From positions 2,294,001 to 2,358,000 of the forward strand of contig NZ_JARUND010000002.1 of assembly GCF_036898825.1 (NCBI RefSeq): a stretch of 64,000 nt of DNA, in the 5' to 3' direction. Each line of letters starts with the position of its first letter. The first letter of the stretch is position 1. Made by a program: the position numbers and the translations under genes. Below the pieces are notes generated by a model that was not told the origin of the DNA, did not search any database, and worked only from the letters and a program-made list of their open reading frames with translations. Source of the stretch: Streptomyces sp. B21-083 (GTDB lineage Bacteria > Actinomycetota > Actinomycetes > Streptomycetales > Streptomycetaceae). Positions 31,778-40,315 of this stretch are shown here, piece after piece.

Positions 31778-31905
31778 TCTCTTCCACCCGCGACAGCCGG
31801 GCTCCTTCACGCGCCCGGACGCCTGCGGGCCGACGCCCCGGGATCCGGATTGATCCGTATTGACGGGTACGCCGCAGCAGGTAGGGAGTACTCCCCTCCG
31901 TTGGG
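31765..31905 (-). promoter_or_regulatory. yybP-ykoY (manganese) riboswitch in the terC leader
   Basis: The minus strand between the promoter and terC carries the two conserved ends of the yybP-ykoY aptamer: GGGGAGTA (31896-31889) followed by the helix-closing CTCCC, then CCCGTCAATACGG, and at the 3' side GAGACCTCCGG (31781-31771). About 140 nt long, directly upstream of terC, one of the usual gene partners of this Mn2+ sensor. Boundaries are approximate. Confidence 0.85.
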
Positions 31906-31908
31906 AAG

Positions 31909-31938
31909 ACAGTACCCCAATCACCAAGGAAAGGTAAA
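31909..31938 (-). promoter_or_regulatory. Probable promoter of the terC transcript
   Basis: Minus strand: TTTACC (31938-31933), 18-base spacer, TACTGT (31914-31909). Transcription would begin a few bases before the riboswitch aptamer, as expected. Confidence 0.55.
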
Positions 31939-31954
31939 GAGATTAGTAAAGGAA

Positions 31955-31982
31955 AATCAAAAACCGCAGGTCGGCGGCTTTA
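31955..31982 (-). terminator. Rho-independent terminator after the TerD-domain gene
   Basis: Minus strand: CCGC, loop CGACCT, GCGG, flanked by A-T pairs and followed by TTTTTGATTTT. It is one of the few hairpins here with a classical U-run and lies in an unusually AT-rich 60-bp patch. Confidence 0.7.
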
Positions 31983-32010
31983 CGGATACTTGGCGAAGTG
32001 ACTGTGGGTG

Positions 32011-34062
32011 TCAGCGGTTCCATGAACGGCGGGCCGCCGCGACCTGGCTGAGCACCTGCTGGAGCACCTGGCTGCCCTGCGGCACGACCGACGGCTCGTA
32101 CGTCCACGCATGTCCGACCCAAGGGTCGGCGAGGTGGTCGTCGGGCACGGGAGTGAGTCGCATCAGCGAACGCCAGAGCGGATCGAGCAAGGGTCCGTAT
32201 GCGGCGGCGTCCTCGCGGTCGGCCACCATCATCAGGTGGACGCCGACGGCCGGGCCCTCGTCCGCGAGATACCGCAGCTGAGTGACCGCCCGGTCGTCGA
32301 AACCGTGCGGGAAGTCGTTGACGATCACCAGCTGCTGAGCGGTGTCGAGGTCGGGCGGCAGTGAGTCGGCCGCGCCGCCGCGCACCGCCATCTGTACCAG
32401 GTCGACGCGCTGGGTCAACCGGCCCAGGACGTCCGCGACACCGGCGGCCCCAGCGGCGGGCGGACCCGCGAGCACACCGGTTCGCACCAGCGGCGCGAGG
32501 GCCGGGGCTCCGGAACCTGCCGGATCGATGACGTGCACGGCGAATTCGCCCGCCGGATGGACCGCGAGCAGCCGGGACGCGTGCGCCACCGCCGTGTCCA
32601 TGGCCAGCCGCCGCAGCTCGTCGGAGTCGAGGAGCGAGCCGTCGAGGGACTCACCGCCGCTGTCGATCCACAGGCCGCGCTCCAACGGCAGCCGAACGAG
32701 CATCGGGACACTCAGACCGGCACTCTCGGGCAGCCGCAGGTCGCCCACCCGGAGCGCCATGGGCATCTCCATCGGTACGCGGTAGCCGTGCCAGACCGGG
32801 TTGTCCCAGCGCGCGTACGCCGGCGGCAGCGCGGGCTCGACGACCTCGGCCTCGGCGGCGAGCTGGGAGAGATCGCGGTCGAGGGCGGAGCGGGCCTGGT
32901 CGACGAGCTGGGTCTGCCTGGCACGGGCCGCTTCCCGGGCGGCATCGCCCCGGCCACCGCCCCGGCTGCGTGGATCTGCCAGCGCCCTGTCGATCTCCTG
33001 TTCCATACGTGAGTCGGCGAAGTCCACGGCGCTGCGGTAGGCGGCGACGGTTCGCGCCAGGTCCTCGAACATGCCCCAGACCTGGTTGTAGAGCCGCTCG
33101 TCCATGGACCATCCGGTCGCGTCGCCCGCGACCGGCCCCCCAGACTCGCCGGACCGGGCCGGGGGTGCGGTCGGCGGTGCCGGTGGCGGAGCGGCCGTAC
33201 GGCGGCTGGGATGGCTGTAGTCGACGGGGGCTCCGGCAGCGGGGGCGGCCTGCGCCGGACCGTCCGGTCGGCCGACCTGCGACGGGGCGTTCTGCGGGTC
33301 CTCGACTTCGTACGGTGACGAAGGCCGAGCAGCGCCCAGGTCCCCCTGAACCGGGGATCCTGCCTGCTCCGGGGTGCCGGGAATCGGGGTGTCCTGCGGC
33401 CCATGAGCCGCGTACGGCGACGTGGTTCGCGCGGGCGCGGGGGGCGACGCCGGCCGACGGGTGCGGTCGCCGTCCGGTGTGCGGGGTGGCGGGGGTGCCA
33501 CCGCGCGGGAGTGGGCCTGGGACACCGCCCCGTCGATGGCGTCCGCGAGGTGGCGTGCCTCGGGGAGGCCCTGGTCGGCGAGGAGTTCGACGAGGCCGCC
33601 GGCGTATCCCTGGCCGACGGCGCGCACCTTCCAGGCGTCGTGTCTGCGGTAGAGCTCCAGGGCGACCACCGCCGACTCGGCCTCAAGGCCCGTGATCCGG
33701 TAGCTGGCGACCTCGGTGCCGTCGAGGCCGGTGACGGCGACGAAGGGTGCGGCCACGGCGCCGAACCGGACCGGACCGCCCACGCCGGACGGCAGGGCGA
33801 GCAGCAGGCTGATCCGGTGCACCGACTCCGGCATGGCACCCAGGTCCACGGCGAGCCGGTGGTCGGCCGCCGCCTGCTTGGAGACCTCCAGGCCGGGGAG
33901 CGTGGGAGCTCCTGGGTGGGCCACCCACTCGACGCCGTGGACCCTGCCCTGTTCGTCGCCGATCGTGGCCCCGGCCACGATCGGCGCACCGGCCGAGATC
34001 CGCACTTCGAGGCGGACCTGGGAGAGCGGATGGTTCTGCCCCCGGACCAGCTCGGCCGTCAT
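32011..34062 (-). CDS. TerD-domain protein with a degenerate FtsK-like ATPase-shaped C-terminal half
   Basis: A 683-residue protein. Residues 1-175 form a TerD (calcium-binding stress) domain: EVRISAGAPIVAGATIGDEQ, FGAVAAPFVAVTGLDGTEVA, VRAVGQGYAGGLVELLADQG. A proline/alanine-rich disordered linker (about 190-320) follows, then a coiled region (WSMDERLYNQVWGMFEDLAR) and a C-terminal part (about 440-683) that reads like an FtsK/TraM-type RecA fold (PMLVRLPLERGLWIDSGG, QLVIVNDFPHGFDDRAV, GVHLMMVADREDAAA). The loop where Walker A (GxxGxGKS) should be has no lysine, so ATP hydrolysis is doubtful. Start ATG 34062 behind GGGGGGA. It follows terD and lies before terC, suggesting one stress module. 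Confidence 0.8.
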   Translation of the reverse strand: MTAELVRGQNHPLSQVRLEVRISAGAPIVAGATIGDEQGRVHGVEWVAHPGAPTLPGLEVSKQAAADHRLAVDLGAMPESVHRISLLLALPSGVGGPVRFGAVAAPFVAVTGLDGTEVASYRITGLEAESAVVALELYRRHDAWKVRAVGQGYAGGLVELLADQGLPEARHLADAIDGAVSQAHSRAVAPPPPRTPDGDRTRRPASPPAPARTTSPYAAHGPQDTPIPGTPEQAGSPVQGDLGAARPSSPYEVEDPQNAPSQVGRPDGPAQAAPAAGAPVDYSHPSRRTAAPPPAPPTAPPARSGESGGPVAGDATGWSMDERLYNQVWGMFEDLARTVAAYRSAVDFADSRMEQEIDRALADPRSRGGGRGDAAREAARARQTQLVDQARSALDRDLSQLAAEAEVVEPALPPAYARWDNPVWHGYRVPMEMPMALRVGDLRLPESAGLSVPMLVRLPLERGLWIDSGGESLDGSLLDSDELRRLAMDTAVAHASRLLAVHPAGEFAVHVIDPAGSGAPALAPLVRTGVLAGPPAAGAAGVADVLGRLTQRVDLVQMAVRGGAADSLPPDLDTAQQLVIVNDFPHGFDDRAVTQLRYLADEGPAVGVHLMMVADREDAAAYGPLLDPLWRSLMRLTPVPDDHLADPWVGHAWTYEPSVVPQGSQVLQQVLSQVAAARRSWNR

Positions 34063-34113
34063 CGCCTTCGTCCCCCCGTGTCGTTCTCTTGTTCCGTGGG
34101 CCGCCCGGCCCGG

Positions 34114-34725
34114 CTACAGGTGCGGCAGGATCGCCGGCATCAGGTCCTGGAAGGTGCGGCCGTTGGCAGGCGTGCCAAGGGCTGTCATCTGCCAGCCCGC
34201 GCCCGCGCGGTGCACCTTCGCCATGATCTGGGCCGTGTACTGGCCCCCGCCGTCCAGCGTGTAGCGGGCGAGTTCGTCACCGTTGGTCTCGTCGACCAGA
34301 CGACAGAAGGCGTTCTGCACCTCCTGGAAGGTCTGCCCCGTGAAGGAGTTCACGGTGAAGACGATCTGGTCGATGTGGACCGGCACACGCGGCAGGTCGA
34401 CGAGGATCGCCTCGTCGTCACCGCCCTGGCCGACACCGCCGACGAGGTTGTCACCGGTGTGCCGCACGGAGCCGTCGTCACTCACCAGGTGGCGGAAGAA
34501 CACGACGTCCATGGGCTGCTTGTCGGCGAACAGTACGGCCGAGGCGTCCAGATCGATCTCCCGCGTACGCGACCCGAACAGGCCACGCCGGGGTGCCGCC
34601 TGCCAGCCGAGGCCCATCCGCACCGCGGTCAGGGTGCCCCCGTCGTTCTTCTGCAGGTTGATGGCCTGACCCTTGGTCAGATTGACGCTGCCACTGGGCG
34701 TTCCACCCTTGGATACGTCCACCAC
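34114..34725 (-). CDS. TerD-family stress protein
   Basis: A 203-residue TerD-domain protein. Family landmarks: the N-terminal VNLTKGQAINLQK, the GLGWQA core strand, DLDASAVLFADKQPMDVVFF and the acidic calcium-binding stretch TGDNLVGGVGQGGDDEAILV, then TFQEVQNAFCRLVDETNGDE. A glycine-rich insertion separates the acidic residues compared with shorter TerD proteins. TerD-type proteins bind calcium and are linked in Streptomyces to tellurite and oxidative stress and to development. The GTG at 34725 follows GAGGGGAAC by eight bases. A damage-type promoter stands 57 bases upstream, giving direct evidence of stress control for this copy. Confidence 0.92.
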   Translation of the reverse strand: MVDVSKGGTPSGSVNLTKGQAINLQKNDGGTLTAVRMGLGWQAAPRRGLFGSRTREIDLDASAVLFADKQPMDVVFFRHLVSDDGSVRHTGDNLVGGVGQGGDDEAILVDLPRVPVHIDQIVFTVNSFTGQTFQEVQNAFCRLVDETNGDELARYTLDGGGQYTAQIMAKVHRAGAGWQMTALGTPANGRTFQDLMPAILPHL

Positions 34726-34781
34726 GTGCTGTTCCCCTCTCGAGCCGTCCCCTGTTTCCGCGGGGTCCGCGGATGACCTGA

Positions 34782-34804
34782 ACCCTACGCAGGGGCACTG
34801 ACAG
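34782..34804 (-). promoter_or_regulatory. RecA-NDp/PafBC-type DNA-damage promoter of the terD gene
   Basis: Minus strand: CTGTCAGTGCC (34804-34794), six bases, TAGGGT (34787-34782). TAGGGT is the preferred -10 of this promoter class. Predicted leader is about 50 bases. Confidence 0.82.
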
Positions 34805-34906
34805 TGCCGAAGCCTCGAGCGCACTTTGTGTCGGTGTTGCAACACTGCGCGTACGACGCAGGTCACGGACACCGACGGCCGGCATTCCGCCTGCCCCGTG
34901 CGGCGG

Positions 34907-37045
34907 TCAGGCCAGGCCGGCCTCCTTCATCTGCCGCAGTTCCTTCTTCATCTCCGACACCTCGTCGCGCAGCCGGGCGGCGATCTCGAACTGCAGGTCG
35001 GCCGCCGCGGCGCGCATCCGTGCCGTCATCTCCTCGATCTGGTCGGCGAGTTCGGCTGCGGGGCGGTCGGTCGGCACCGCCTCCCCTGCCTTGCCCTTGC
35101 CGGCCCGGGCTCCCTTCGCGGCCTTGCCGCCGAGCGCGGGCACCGGGGCCTTGGCCGCCTTGCCGTCCTTCGACTTGCGGTAACCCGAACCCAGGAGCTG
35201 TTCCGTGTCGACGTCCTCGCGAGCGATCTGCGCGACGATGTCGTTGATCTTCTTCCGGAGGGGCTGCGGGTCGATGCCCTTCTCCTTGTTGTACGCGACC
35301 TGCCTCTCCCGGCGCCGGTTGGTCTCCTCGATGGCTTTCTCCATCGCCGGAGTGATCTTGTCCGCGTACATGTGGACCTGCCCGGACACGTTGCGCGCAG
35401 CACGGCCGATGGTCTGGATCAGGGAGGTGCCGGAGCGCAGGAAGCCCTCCTTGTCGGCGTCGAGGATCGACACCAGGGACACCTCGGGGAGGTCGAGGCC
35501 CTCCCGGAGGAGGTTGATGCCGACCAGGACGTCGAACTCGCCGGCGCGCAGTTCGCGCAGCAGCTCGACCCGGCGCAGGGTGTCGACGTCGCTGTGCAGA
35601 TAGCGGACCTGGATACCGAGTTCCAGGAAGTAGTCGGTGAGGTCCTCGGCCATCTTCTTGGTGAGCGTGGTGACCAGGACACGCTCGTCCTTCTCCGCGC
35701 GCGTGCGGATCTCGTGCACCAGGTCGTCGATCTGGCCCTCGGTGGGCTTGATGACGACCTCGGGGTCGATGAGGCCGGTGGGGCGGATGATCTGCTCGAC
35801 GAAGCCGTCGCCACGGGACAGCTCGTACTTACCGGGGGTCGCCGACAGGTAGACGGTCTGGCCGATGCGCTTTTGGAACTCCTCCCATTTCAGGGGGCGG
35901 TTGTCCAGTGCGGAGGGCAGCCGGAAGCCGTGGTCGACGAGGGTGCGCTTACGGGACGCGTCGCCCTCGTACATGGCGCCGATCTGCGGGACCGTGCTGT
36001 GCGACTCGTCGATGACCAGCAGGAAGTCGTCCGGGAAGTAGTCGATGAGGGTGTTCGGCGGGGAGCCGGGGAGGCGGCCGTCGAAGTGCATCGAGTAGTT
36101 CTCGACTCCGGAGCAGGAGCCGATCTGGCGAAGCATCTCGATGTCGTACGTCGTCCGCATCCGCAGGCGCTGGGCCTCCAGGAGCTTGTTCTGCTTCTCC
36201 AGTTCGGCGAGGCGGTCGCCGAGTTCCTTCTCGATGTCGTTGACGGCCCGCGCCGTACGCTCGGGTCCTGCCACGTAGTGGGTGGCCGGGAAGACGTACA
36301 TGTGCTCGTCTTCGCTGATGATCTCGCCGGTGAGCGGGTGAAGGGTGGAGAGGGCCTCGATCTCGTCGCCGAACATCTCGATGCGGACGGCCAGCTCCTC
36401 GTAGACCGGGAAGATCTCGATGGTGTCGCCGCGCACCCGGAACGTGCCGCGGGTGAAGGCCAGGTCGTTGCGCGTGTACTGGATGTCGACGAAGCGGCGC
36501 AGCAGCTGGTCCCGGTCGATCTCCTCGCCGACCTTGAGGGGGACCATCCGGTCCACGTACTCCTGGGGAGTACCGAGGCCGTAGATGCAGGACACGGAGG
36601 CGACCACGATGACGTCCCGCCGGGTGAGCAGCGAGTTGGTCGCGGAGTGGCGCAGCCGTTCGACCTCCTCGTTGATCGAGGAGTCCTTCTCGATGTAGGT
36701 GTCCGACTGAGGGACGTACGCCTCGGGCTGGTAGTAGTCGTAGTACGAGACGAAGTACTCGACGGCGTTGTTCGGGAGGAGTTCACGGAACTCGTTCGCC
36801 AGCTGGGCGGCCAGGGTCTTGTTCGGCGCCATGACGAGCGTGGGGCGCTGAAGCTTCTCGATCATCCACGCGGTCGTGGCGGACTTGCCGGTGCCGGTCG
36901 CGCCGAGAAGCACGACGTCCTTCTCACCTGCTTCGATGCGCCGAGCCAGCTCGGCGATGGCCGTCGGCTGGTCGCCGCTCGGCTGGTAGGGGCTGACGAC
37001 CGCGAAGGGCGCCACCGTGCGTTCGATCTTGGAAACTGGCCGCAT
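34907..37045 (-). CDS. uvrB: Excinuclease ABC subunit B
   Basis: A 712-residue helicase-like subunit of nucleotide excision repair that verifies damage and recruits UvrC. Helicase motifs: Walker [16 protein letters not shown] near residue 42, the beta-hairpin region [24 protein letters not shown]-like [12 protein letters not shown] near residue 345, and [20 protein letters not shown] near 535. The C-terminal UVR domain ([20 protein letters not shown]) that contacts UvrC is complete. A basic, alanine-rich insert lies near residue 630. The ATG at 37045 lies six bases from the -10 box of the damage promoter, so the mRNA is leaderless. Confidence 0.97.
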   Translation of the reverse strand: MRPVSKIERTVAPFAVVSPYQPSGDQPTAIAELARRIEAGEKDVVLLGATGTGKSATTAWMIEKLQRPTLVMAPNKTLAAQLANEFRELLPNNAVEYFVSYYDYYQPEAYVPQSDTYIEKDSSINEEVERLRHSATNSLLTRRDVIVVASVSCIYGLGTPQEYVDRMVPLKVGEEIDRDQLLRRFVDIQYTRNDLAFTRGTFRVRGDTIEIFPVYEELAVRIEMFGDEIEALSTLHPLTGEIISEDEHMYVFPATHYVAGPERTARAVNDIEKELGDRLAELEKQNKLLEAQRLRMRTTYDIEMLRQIGSCSGVENYSMHFDGRLPGSPPNTLIDYFPDDFLLVIDESHSTVPQIGAMYEGDASRKRTLVDHGFRLPSALDNRPLKWEEFQKRIGQTVYLSATPGKYELSRGDGFVEQIIRPTGLIDPEVVIKPTEGQIDDLVHEIRTRAEKDERVLVTTLTKKMAEDLTDYFLELGIQVRYLHSDVDTLRRVELLRELRAGEFDVLVGINLLREGLDLPEVSLVSILDADKEGFLRSGTSLIQTIGRAARNVSGQVHMYADKITPAMEKAIEETNRRRERQVAYNKEKGIDPQPLRKKINDIVAQIAREDVDTEQLLGSGYRKSKDGKAAKAPVPALGGKAAKGARAGKGKAGEAVPTDRPAAELADQIEEMTARMRAAAADLQFEIAARLRDEVSEMKKELRQMKEAGLA

Positions 37046-37051
37046 GCATCC

Positions 37052-37074
37052 ACCGTACGACCACCCACTGACAA
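37052..37074 (-). promoter_or_regulatory. RecA-NDp/PafBC-type DNA-damage promoter of uvrB (leaderless)
   Basis: Minus strand: TTGTCAGTGGG (37074-37064), six bases, TACGGT (37057-37052). The start codon at 37045 begins seven bases past the -10 box, leaving no room for a leader. Confidence 0.88.
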
Positions 37075-37084
37075 CGGGTCCTGA

Positions 37085-37951
37085 TCACCGGTTCTGGGGA
37101 GTGCGGGACCGGCGCTCCCCGTGCCGCTGGCCGGCGCGCGGCGTGAGGCGTCGGCCGGGGTGCGGGACAGCCGGGTGGGCCGGGATGCCGGGCTTGTTGT
37201 CGGCGGGGCGGCGGCCGGACTTGCCCATGACCATCAAGGGGTCGAACATCACGACGACGCCGGCCAGCAGGAGAAAGGCCAGCGGGCCGATCATCAGCGG
37301 GGCGAGCAGGGACGCGGGCGAGGCTCCCTCCGGGCTCCCGGACCCGGCGTGGAGGTGGACTCTCAGGGCGGCCATGCCCGTGTAGTGCATGCCGCTGACG
37401 GCGAGTCCCATGACGAGGCTGGCGCCCACGCTCCACAGGAAGCCACGGACCTGCCCGGCCGCCCACAGGGCGGCGGTGGCGGCCACCACCGCTATCACGA
37501 CCGAGGCCGAGACAGTGAGGGTGTTGTACTCCAGCTTCCCGTGGAGGCGCATTCCGGCCATGCCCAGGTAGTGCATGGAAGCGATACCGAGGCCTGTGAT
37601 GGTGCCCCCGGTGAACAGTGCCGTGCCGCTCGTGCCCCGGTAGCCGACGATGAAGATCCCGATGCCGACCATGAGGACGGCGACCCCGAGGCTGGCGAAG
37701 GTCAGCCCCAGGTCGTAGTTGATCGGGGTCTCCTTGACGGTGAACCCCATCATCGCGACGAAGTGCATGGTCCATATGCCGGATCCGATCGCGGCCGACC
37801 CGAGCGCCAGCCACCCAGGTCGCCACGACTGGGCGACCAGCATCGATCTCGTGGTGCAGCGAAGACCCAGCGCGCCGCCGAGGCAGGCCATGAGGTAGGC
37901 CACCAGCGGAGTGACGAGTCCGTAGCTGAATCCGTCGACCGTGCCCTGCAT
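37085..37951 (-). CDS. MHYT-domain integral membrane sensor-like protein
   Basis: A 288-residue membrane protein with seven predicted segments and three MHYT-type repeats: MHFVAMMGF near residue 62, MHYLGMAGM near 127 and MHYTGMAAL near 188. MHYT repeats are proposed to bind copper and sense oxygen, CO or NO. In many bacteria the module is fused to GGDEF/EAL or kinase domains; here it ends in a short basic, proline-rich cytoplasmic tail with no output domain, so any signal must be passed on by a partner. It ends 10 bases from the uvrB promoter and is transcribed in the same direction as uvrB. Confidence 0.88.
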   Translation of the reverse strand: MQGTVDGFSYGLVTPLVAYLMACLGGALGLRCTTRSMLVAQSWRPGWLALGSAAIGSGIWTMHFVAMMGFTVKETPINYDLGLTFASLGVAVLMVGIGIFIVGYRGTSGTALFTGGTITGLGIASMHYLGMAGMRLHGKLEYNTLTVSASVVIAVVAATAALWAAGQVRGFLWSVGASLVMGLAVSGMHYTGMAALRVHLHAGSGSPEGASPASLLAPLMIGPLAFLLLAGVVVMFDPLMVMGKSGRRPADNKPGIPAHPAVPHPGRRLTPRAGQRHGERRSRTPQNR

Positions 37952-38265
37952 GTGCGGCTGCCCTTCCGCCCTTTTTGCGTTCCGGTATTCCCGGACTTGC
38001 TCCCCTACCCCAGAACCGGCCAGCAGTCAGGGCTGTGGCAGAGAGTATGACTGGCTCCGGAAGGGTCGAACGATTTTCCGGCAAAGAAACACGACCTTGC
38101 CCCACTTGTGCGGCAGGGGTGTGCGGACTCGGGCAACTCCTTTCAATCTGTGTCTGTGCCGGACCTCTCTTCCCGTTGCCTCTCCCCTGTCACTCGTGGA
38201 TCATGCGCACCCGCCCGGGACCCACGCGCCGGGCGTTGTCAGTGGCGGGTCGTACGGTGGGGCGC
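37952..38265. other. 314-bp divergent region MHYT gene / O6-alkylguanine methyltransferase
   Basis: Contains the damage promoter of the methyltransferase at its right end. Apart from that I see no gene, RNA or repeat; the promoter of the MHYT gene is not evident. Confidence 0.5.
38236..38258 (+). promoter_or_regulatory. RecA-NDp/PafBC-type DNA-damage promoter of the alkyltransferase gene (leaderless)
   Basis: TTGTCAGTGGC (38236-38246), six bases, TACGGT (38253-38258); the ATG follows after seven bases. The 11-base box is identical to that of uvrA and the -10 to that of uvrB. Confidence 0.9.
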
Positions 38266-38841
38266 ATGGACAGCCTTGGGCGGGACGAGCGGCAGGACCC
38301 GGAGAACCGGCAGCGGGTCGTGTGGGCGGTTGTCGGCACCGACATCGGCCCGCTGCTGCTGGCCGCGACGCACGGGGGTCTGGTGAACGTGGTGTTCCAC
38401 GCCACGGAGTCGGTGCGCGAGAACGCTGTGGAGCGGCTCGCCGCCCGGCTCGGCGCGGAGCCCGTCGAAGCGCCCGGGTCCCCGTTCCTGGCCGAGGCGA
38501 TACGCCAGTTCACGGCGTACTTCGCGGGCGAGCGGCACGATTTCGAGCTGCCGCTCGACTGGTCCCTGATCTCCGGCTTCAACCGGCAGGTGCTGCGCGA
38601 ACTCGCGTCGGGCGTGCCGTACGGCGCGGTCGTCGGGTACGGCGACCTGGCCGCTCGCGTCGGCCAGCCGGGCGCGGCTCAGGCGGTCGGCGCGGCGATG
38701 GGCGCCAATCCGCTGCCGCTCGTGGTGCCGTGCCATCGGGTCGTGGAGAGCGACGGCGGTCTCGGCGGGTTCGGGGGCGGCCTGGAGACCAAGCGGAAGC
38801 TGCTCGCGCTAGAAGGGGTGCTGCCCGAGCCTCTGTTCTGA
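38266..38841 (+). CDS. ogt: Methylated-DNA--[protein]-cysteine S-methyltransferase
   Basis: A 191-residue suicide enzyme that removes methyl groups from O6-methylguanine by transferring them to its own cysteine. The active-site motif VVPCHRVV is near residue 155; the DNA-binding helix region VPYGAVVGYGDLAARVG lies about 35 residues earlier, and GGFGGGLETKRKLLALE closes the domain. The N-terminal ribonuclease-H-like domain is present, so the protein is complete. The start is fixed by the leaderless damage promoter directly upstream. The promoter suggests the gene belongs to the same damage regulon as uvrA and uvrB; no Ada-like regulator is nearby. Confidence 0.94.
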   Translation: MDSLGRDERQDPENRQRVVWAVVGTDIGPLLLAATHGGLVNVVFHATESVRENAVERLAARLGAEPVEAPGSPFLAEAIRQFTAYFAGERHDFELPLDWSLISGFNRQVLRELASGVPYGAVVGYGDLAARVGQPGAAQAVGAAMGANPLPLVVPCHRVVESDGGLGGFGGGLETKRKLLALEGVLPEPLF

Positions 38842-38995
38842 GGGTTTCAGCAACGGGACCCGAGGGTTTCATCAGTAGGGGCCCTCAGTACTGGGGGACG
38901 GCCCCGTACGGGAAGAGGTTCCGTAGGGGACGGTGTGCGGAAGCAGGGGGGACCGCGCCAGTGACCACATTCTTCGCCCGCGCGGGCGGGCCGCG

Positions 38996-40288
38996 ATGAC
39001 CGCCGTCGAGCGGCGCCCTGGTGTGCCTGTCGTGGGTGAGCAGCGGGTCGCGCTGCGGCGCCGGATCTCCGGTGTGCTGGTCGCGAGTCAGATTCTCGGC
39101 GGGCTCGGGGTGGCCACCGGCGTCGCGCTCGCTTCCGTACTCGCCCAGCGGATCAGCGGTACCGAGTCGCTGTCCGGGCTCGCGCCCACCGCCATGGTCG
39201 CGGGCACGGCGGTGGCCTCGCTGCCGCTGGCGGCGCTGATGACCGCGCGCGGGCGGCGGCCCGGGCTGGTCGTGGGGTATCTCGTCGGTGCCCTGGGGGC
39301 GATCGTCGTCGTGGTCGCGGCTGTCGTCGACAGCTTTCCGCTGCTGCTGTGCGGCATGGCGGGATTCGGTGCGGCGTCCGCGGCGAACCTGGGTGCGCGG
39401 TTCGCGGCCGCCGATCTCGCCGAGCCGGACAGGCGGGCCAGGGCCATCTCGAACGTCGTGTGGGCGACCACCATAGGTGCTGTCCTCGGGCCGAACATCG
39501 CCGCGCCCGCGGGGCGCAGTGTGTCCGGACTCGGGATACCCACGACGGCTGGCCCCTTTCTCTGGGCGGCCGGGATCTTTCTGGCCGCCGCGGTGACGGT
39601 GGCCGTCCTGCTCCGCCCCGACCCGCTGCTCACGGCTCGTGCGCTCGCCCCTGTGGAGGAGCGGTCGGCCGAAAGCCGGTCGCTGAGGGCGGGCTTCGTC
39701 GCCGTCGCGGCCTCACCGCGTGCCCGGCTCGCGCTCGTGACGGTGGCCGTGTGCCACACGGCCATGGTGTCGGTCATGTCGATGACCCCGGTGGCGCTCG
39801 AGCACCACGGCGCGAGCATCGATCTGATCGGGTTGGTCATCAGTGGCCACATCGCGGGCATGTACGCGTTCTCGCCGCTCATGGGGCGGCTGTCCGACGG
39901 GGTCGGTCGGCTGTCCGGCATCGGTCTCGCCGTGGGGCTGCTGGCCTGCGCGGCGCTCCTCGCGGGCACGGCCGACGGCAGTCACGGTCGCACCGCGGTG
40001 GGGCTCTTCGTCCTGGGGCTGGGCTGGTCGGCAGGGCTGGTCTCCGGGTCCGCCCTGCTGACGGACTCCGTGCCCGACGTGGTGCGCGCTGCGGCGCAGG
40101 GGCTGTCCGACCTCGTCATGAACACCTCGGCGGGCCTCGGTGGAGCGACCGCCGGGCTCGTGATGGCCACGGCGGGCTACGGGTGGCTGAATCTCGCCAC
40201 CGCGTGTCTGCTGATACCCGTGGGCGCGCTGGCGTTGTTCACCCGCGGTGGCCTGCGGCGGGGCCGGGGTGCGAAGCCGCGCGGCTGA
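38996..40288 (+). CDS. MFS transporter (drug-efflux-like)
   Basis: A 430-residue carrier with 12 predicted membrane segments. The first half has GVALASVLAQRISGTESLSG and GARFAAADLAEPDRRARAIS, the second FSPLMGRLSDGVGRLSGIGL, the MFS A-motif position. The profile resembles MFS_1 members annotated as multidrug or unknown exporters in actinobacteria. The ATG at 38996 is chosen because the preceding in-frame sequence lacks hydrophobicity; its ATGA overlaps the stop of a 12-codon reading frame beginning GTG at 38961. Substrate unknown. Confidence 0.85.
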   Translation: MTAVERRPGVPVVGEQRVALRRRISGVLVASQILGGLGVATGVALASVLAQRISGTESLSGLAPTAMVAGTAVASLPLAALMTARGRRPGLVVGYLVGALGAIVVVVAAVVDSFPLLLCGMAGFGAASAANLGARFAAADLAEPDRRARAISNVVWATTIGAVLGPNIAAPAGRSVSGLGIPTTAGPFLWAAGIFLAAAVTVAVLLRPDPLLTARALAPVEERSAESRSLRAGFVAVAASPRARLALVTVAVCHTAMVSVMSMTPVALEHHGASIDLIGLVISGHIAGMYAFSPLMGRLSDGVGRLSGIGLAVGLLACAALLAGTADGSHGRTAVGLFVLGLGWSAGLVSGSALLTDSVPDVVRAAAQGLSDLVMNTSAGLGGATAGLVMATAGYGWLNLATACLLIPVGALALFTRGGLRRGRGAKPRG

Positions 40289-40315
40289 GCCACCGGCCCG
40301 GAGGGTAGGCGGTGG

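Noticed and set aside
38840..38871. GAGGGTTTCA repeated 22 bases apart after ogt
   Set aside because: Ten-base duplication without partner elements or clear location relative to a promoter; likely incidental.
38961..38999. 12-codon frame (GTG start) whose stop overlaps the MFS ATG
   Set aside because: Might be a leader peptide, but there is no strong ribosome site, regulatory codon run or hairpin, so chance is sufficient.
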